Source: Flavobacteriia bacterium | GTDB taxonomy: Bacteria; Bacteroidota; Bacteroidia; Flavobacteriales_D; Crocinitomicaceae | Assembly: GCA_016178305.1 (NCBI GenBank) | Contig: JACOTM010000030.1 | Span: forward strand, 1-64,000 | DNA: 64,000 nucleotides | Direction: 5' to 3' | In this document: one piece after another, positions 59,133-64,000 of the stretch | Position numbering within the stretch: the stretch's first letter is position 1 | Layout of the letters: each line of letters starts with the position of its first letter | Position numbers and translations under genes: made by a program | The notes under the pieces: generated by a model | Told to the model about the DNA's origin: nothing | The model's database searches: none | What the model saw: only the letters and a program-made list of their open reading frames with translations

Positions 59133-62100
59133 ATGAGATTCATTCTTATATTGATTTTATTTTTCTTGGCCTTACCTGTTTATTCCCAACAGGAAGGAAT
59201 TTTATTGCATCCTAACAAAGGACAATGGGATTTGCCAATTTTGTACAAAATCGAATTAAATTTAGGCGAAATGTTTCTGACTAAAGACGGTTTCACGTAT
59301 GCTTTAAATGATTACAACATCAAGCATGGAAATCACGAAAAAAATCAGGAATTAAATGAAAATGATAAAATTGGATTTCAAATTTTAAAATCATCTTTTA
59401 TTGGGTCTTCTTGGATGGGAGAAGTTGCTGAATCCAATCCTTCTCAAGCCTATCGAAACTATTTTCAAGGAAACAATCCTGATAAATGGAAATCAAAAAT
59501 TTACAGCTATAAAACCGTTGAATTAAAAAATTATTACCCACAAATTAATTTTTTGGTGGAGGGACAATCTTCTAATTTGAAATATTCTTTTGTTGCTGCA
59601 CCTCACGCTGATATTACTCAAATTCAGTATAAAATTGAAGGCTCTGATAAAATATATTTAGATGGAAATGGCAATTTACATATTACAAACAGATTTGGGG
59701 AAATTATCGAAAACAAGCCCATTGCCTGGAATGAAATAGATGGAAAAAAACAATTCGTTAAAGTAAAATTTAAACTTAAAAACAATGTTATATCTTTTGA
59801 ATTCCCTAATGGTTATGATCAAAAAAACAAATTAATAATCGATCCTACATTAACCTTTTCAACTTTTACAGGTTCAACTATGGACAATTGGGGTATGACG
59901 GCCACACCTGATATGAACGGAAATTTATATGCTGGTGGTATCGTTTTCGTAGGTCCTGGCTCTTATCCTGCTACAACAGGTGCTTTCGACGTTACATTTA
60001 ATGGAGGAACAAGTTTTTCATATACACTTAATGGTTCTACATACAATACCCCTGGTTTTGATGTTGCTATTTCAAAATTTAATAGTGCGGGAACTGCTTT
60101 GCTATATTCCACTTATTTAGGAGGCGCTGGAAATGAAGCTCCTCATAGTTTAGTATCAGATAATAACGGTGATTTATATGTACTTGGTGTTACAAGTTCT
60201 GCTAACTTTCCTGTACTCACCAATGCATTTGACAATTCATTTAATGGAGGGCCAAACATTACTGAAAATGAATTAGGATATAATGACGGTGCTGATTTGT
60301 TTATTGCTCATCTAAATGCCAATGGAACAACAATGGTTGGAGCTACTTTTATTGGTGGAACAGGCACAGATGGTGTAAATATAGGAACATTAAACTTCAA
60401 TTATGGCGATCCGTTCAGAGGAGAAATTATTGTTGATAACGCTGGCTATATTTATGTTTCAAGCACCTCAAGATCATCTGATTTTCCAACTTTAAATCCC
60501 GTTCAAGGCACTTTACAAGGTTTACAAGATGCCGTTTTATTTAAAATAAATACTTCATTAACCACTTTGTCATGGTCAACATATTTTGGAAATAGTGGTT
60601 TAGAAACTGGAAATTCGGTTCAAATTTCTTCCAATGGATTTGTTTATATGGCTGGTGGTACAAATTCAAATTCATTAGCAATTGGGGTAGGCGAAGATCT
60701 TTCTTTCAACGGAGGAATATCTGATGGTTATTTATCCAAATTTAACGCTAACACAGGAAATATTATTTCTGGAACTTTTATGGGTTTAAATGAATATGAT
60801 CAAGCATACTTTGTTCAACTAGATTTAAATAATGAGGTTTATGTTTACGGTCAAACTGAAAGTGATTGGGGAATTACAGCAGGACATTATGGTGTTCCTA
60901 ATTCTGGCCAATTTATTCGAAAATATAATAACAATTTAACTTCAATTTTATGGACTACTATGATTGGTGCTGGTACTGGTCATGTAGAAATATCTCCGAC
61001 TGCTTTTTTAGTATCTGATTGTTTTGATATTTATATAACAGGTTGGGGCGGAATTATTAATTCAAACTACAGCAATCAGGCTCAAAACAGTACCACTTTT
61101 GGTTTTCAAGTTACCGCAGATGCTTATCAAGGAACAACAAATGGAAGTAATTTTTATATTGCATTACTTGGACAAAATGCGAATACATTAAAATATGCTA
61201 GCTTTATGGGAGGAGCAAATTCCAGCTATAATCATGTAGATGGAGGAACGAGCAGATTCGATAAAAATGGTAAAATTTATCATGCTGTTTGTGCTGCTTG
61301 TGGTGGGCAAGATAATGGATTTACCACGACTCCAGGAGTATATTCACCGACAAATAATAGTACGAATTGTAATTTAGCTGCCTTTAAATTTGAATTAAGT
61401 TCTATTGAAGCAATCATCAGCGAACCACAAACTTACATTTGTATCCCAGAACCTGTAGTTTTTAATAATAATAGTGCAAATGGAAATTCATTTTTTTGGA
61501 ATTTTGGAGATGGCGCTACTTCTACCGCTGTTAATCCTTCCCATTTATATGGCTCTGCCGGAATATACAATGTGACATTAGTAGTTTCTGATTCTAATGG
61601 TTGCTTTTCTGCTGATTCAATAGCCTTTCAAGTAGAAATAGGAGATTTTCAAGGAGGTGCTGTTCAGCCAGTTACTCCAATTTGTAAAGGATCAACTTAT
61701 CAATTAGAAGCTTATGGTGGAGCAAATTATTTATGGTCTCCCTCCAATGTTTTAGACAATCCGGCAAGCCCAACTCCTTTTGCCACAATAGATGTTACAA
61801 CAGATTTTACTGTCATTGTATCAGATAGCTGTGGGTCTGACACAATTACTATTACTTTACAAGTTTTTACTACTGAACCATTAATTAGTAATGATACATC
61901 AATATGTATCGGAAACAGTGTCCCTTTATTTGTCGGAAATACAGTTTCACAAAGTTGGACCCCTACAAATACATTAAACAATCCAAATTCAGCAACACCA
62001 ATTGCAACACCTACAATTCCAACCATGTATTATGTCACCATGTTTACTACAGATAATTGTGAATTCCATGACTCTGTATTTGTAAATGTTTTTTATGATT

Positions 62101-63053
62101 CTCCTGTTCCAATAATTGAGGATACTGTAAAATTATGTAATGGCGATACTACGTTGTTAATTGTTTCTGGAGCTGAATCATACAATTGGCTTCCCAACTA
62201 TCATATCAATATTTTGACTGGAGATTCTGTTTTAGTATCACCTGACTTTAACATGTACTATTATTGTGATTTTACAAACGCATGCGGAACTATTCGAGAT
62301 AGCGTTTTTATGAAAATCCAAATTCCTGTTATTACTGCAGGAAACGATACGATAATTTGCCCTGGGGATAAGGCTCTAGTATGGGCTAATGGTGGAATCA
62401 ATTATCAATGGTTCCCTATGAATTCTGTTGATAATCAATTTGGACAAACAACATTCGTACATCCCAATATAAATACAAATTATTTTGTTTTAGGTACAGA
62501 TATTTATGGTTGTACGGATACCGCTTTTGTAGAAGTTGATTTGTATCCTCAAATTTATATTCAAGCTTGTCCTGATATTTATGCTTTTCAAGGTGATGTT
62601 GTAACATTATATGCAAATACGAACATTGGTGGAACATATACTTGGTCGCCATCAGAACATTTAAGCTGTGTAAATTGTATGACTCCCTCTGCTAATCCAA
62701 ATCAAAATTATACTTATACTGTCACTTTAACAGATAGCCATGGATGCATTGCAACTGATGATGTGAAAATATTTTACGATGGTATTTTGTATGTTCCCAA
62801 TACTTTTACACCCGATGGCAATATGTTCAATAATGTTTTTAAAGCTATAGGTGGAAACATCATTTCGTTTAAAATGGAAATATTTAATCGTTGGGGGGAA
62901 TTAATTTTCAGCTCTAATTCAATGGATGAATCTTGGGACGGCACTTATAATGGATTACCTTGTCCAATCGGAACTTATACTTGGAAAATAGAATATAGCG
63001 ATTACAATAACTCCCGAAAAATGTTAGTTGGGCACGTAAATATTGTTAAATAA
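59133..63053 (+). CDS. Giant secreted SBBP-repeat/PKD protein with gliding-motility-associated C-terminal domain (T9SS type B)
   Basis: FSTFTGSTMDNWG..., STYLGGAGNEAPHSLVSDNNGDLYVLGVTSSANFP SBBP repeats, PKD FFWNFGDGATSTAVNPSHLYGSAGIYNVTLVVSD, VPNTFTPDGNMFNNVFK...IFNRWGELIFSS. Confidence 0.92.
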   Translation: MRFILILILFFLALPVYSQQEGILLHPNKGQWDLPILYKIELNLGEMFLTKDGFTYALNDYNIKHGNHEKNQELNENDKIGFQILKSSFIGSSWMGEVAESNPSQAYRNYFQGNNPDKWKSKIYSYKTVELKNYYPQINFLVEGQSSNLKYSFVAAPHADITQIQYKIEGSDKIYLDGNGNLHITNRFGEIIENKPIAWNEIDGKKQFVKVKFKLKNNVISFEFPNGYDQKNKLIIDPTLTFSTFTGSTMDNWGMTATPDMNGNLYAGGIVFVGPGSYPATTGAFDVTFNGGTSFSYTLNGSTYNTPGFDVAISKFNSAGTALLYSTYLGGAGNEAPHSLVSDNNGDLYVLGVTSSANFPVLTNAFDNSFNGGPNITENELGYNDGADLFIAHLNANGTTMVGATFIGGTGTDGVNIGTLNFNYGDPFRGEIIVDNAGYIYVSSTSRSSDFPTLNPVQGTLQGLQDAVLFKINTSLTTLSWSTYFGNSGLETGNSVQISSNGFVYMAGGTNSNSLAIGVGEDLSFNGGISDGYLSKFNANTGNIISGTFMGLNEYDQAYFVQLDLNNEVYVYGQTESDWGITAGHYGVPNSGQFIRKYNNNLTSILWTTMIGAGTGHVEISPTAFLVSDCFDIYITGWGGIINSNYSNQAQNSTTFGFQVTADAYQGTTNGSNFYIALLGQNANTLKYASFMGGANSSYNHVDGGTSRFDKNGKIYHAVCAACGGQDNGFTTTPGVYSPTNNSTNCNLAAFKFELSSIEAIISEPQTYICIPEPVVFNNNSANGNSFFWNFGDGATSTAVNPSHLYGSAGIYNVTLVVSDSNGCFSADSIAFQVEIGDFQGGAVQPVTPICKGSTYQLEAYGGANYLWSPSNVLDNPASPTPFATIDVTTDFTVIVSDSCGSDTITITLQVFTTEPLISNDTSICIGNSVPLFVGNTVSQSWTPTNTLNNPNSATPIATPTIPTMYYVTMFTTDNCEFHDSVFVNVFYDSPVPIIEDTVKLCNGDTTLLIVSGAESYNWLPNYHINILTGDSVLVSPDFNMYYYCDFTNACGTIRDSVFMKIQIPVITAGNDTIICPGDKALVWANGGINYQWFPMNSVDNQFGQTTFVHPNINTNYFVLGTDIYGCTDTAFVEVDLYPQIYIQACPDIYAFQGDVVTLYANTNIGGTYTWSPSEHLSCVNCMTPSANPNQNYTYTVTLTDSHGCIATDDVKIFYDGILYVPNTFTPDGNMFNNVFKAIGGNIISFKMEIFNRWGELIFSSNSMDESWDGTYNGLPCPIGTYTWKIEYSDYNNSRKMLVGHVNIVK

Positions 63054-63252
63054 CTAATCTAGCTTTAAAAAATTAGGTTAAAATTATTTTGAGGTTCTGA
63101 GGTTCGAATATTGAAAGTATGTAGTTAGATGCAAGTTTAGAGGTTCACGCTTTGAACTTGGGGGAAATCGGAAAATTTTAAATTTCGTTTCGGTTTAAGT
63201 TCACTGAGGAAAACTAGAAGAAAGAAAGAAATAATAAATATTTAAGTTAAAA

Positions 63253-63924
63253 ATGAGAATCTTTCTGACATTTATTTGCATTCTAAGTTACCATTTTGGT
63301 TACTCGCAAAAACAATTGACTTTGATAATAGATACAATAGATTTTATTGATGATTTTGATAAATATCATTTTAAAGTTTATCTGACCAATCAAGGTTTTT
63401 CAGATTTAGGAGAAATAGATACTAATTCTCAAATTTCAAGTCAAAATTACCCAAACTTTAAGACGACTATAAATGTAAAAACTGACTCAACTAAAATTCA
63501 GATTCCAATAGACAAACAAAATGGGGTTCTTGAACTTAGTAATATTTATTATCTGGATACTATTAGAATAAACCATCTGGAAATATACAGTAACTGTTAC
63601 AAGGACACTGTAAAAACTAGACTTGAATATTACAGCGTAAAAAACGATAGTATTTCGAACGAACCTTATAAAGTGAAATTTAAGAAAAGTATTAAAAAAT
63701 CTACGTGTAAATACAAACCTCCATACAAAACAATGTTGACTATAAATGGCCAAAAATATTATGTAAGCATCCAAAAAAAGGAGTCAAATATTAATTATAT
63801 GCATGGGCATGGCTACAAACCAAAACAAACAGAAAAAAATCATGAACACTATTCAGGTTCGAAAATTTATATATGTTCAACTACCATACACTCTATAAAT
63901 GTGATAACAATAAATATAAAATAA
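63253..63924 (+). CDS. Hypothetical secreted protein
   Basis: Signal peptide MRIFLTFICILSYHFGYSQ; no recognised domain. Confidence 0.6.
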   Translation: MRIFLTFICILSYHFGYSQKQLTLIIDTIDFIDDFDKYHFKVYLTNQGFSDLGEIDTNSQISSQNYPNFKTTINVKTDSTKIQIPIDKQNGVLELSNIYYLDTIRINHLEIYSNCYKDTVKTRLEYYSVKNDSISNEPYKVKFKKSIKKSTCKYKPPYKTMLTINGQKYYVSIQKKESNINYMHGHGYKPKQTEKNHEHYSGSKIYICSTTIHSINVITINIK

Positions 63925-64000
63925 AACCATCGCCCAATAAGTGTTATACAACAACGAGCAAAACCTGCTAGCCAGCGGACGCATAGTGCCAAAATTATAG

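Overview
AT-rich chromosomal window from a member of Bacteroidota (Flavobacteriales-like). Lineage evidence: type IX secretion C-terminal domains, PorP/SprF, TAnnTTTG promoters, a GldE-like CBS protein and a DUF6427-like protein. Most of the window is housekeeping: nrdAB, mgtE, lspA/rnpA, topB, purD/purQ/purF, ECF sigma/anti-sigma, ComF, an S41 peptidase, and an MBOAT plus two SGNH O-acylation cluster. Large T9SS-type surface or secreted proteins are interspersed (M43 protease, GH18 chitinase, CotH-like protein with PorP/SprF, SBBP/PKD giant). I saw no rRNA, tRNA, CRISPR array, prophage or intact transposase. Observations most worth a second look: (1) a DEAD-box helicase with an apparent in-frame internal deletion that removes motif V; (2) a ~276 bp MITE-like element with 28-bp terminal inverted repeats whose end supplies the purF stop codon, plus a solo copy of the same terminus between a siderophore receptor gene and a PepSY gene; (3) two Fur-like 9-1-9 inverted repeats upstream of the siderophore receptor; (4) an uncharacterised three-gene operon (a signal-less PKD-like protein and two tandem paralogous beta-barrels); (5) a compact SET/post-SET protein; (6) a cluster of near-consensus DnaA boxes upstream of nrdBA; (7) a perfect 34-bp palindrome; (8) a beta-barrel gene relic between lspA and rnpA; (9) small dispersed intergenic repeats. 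No single obviously new defence or mobile system was identified.
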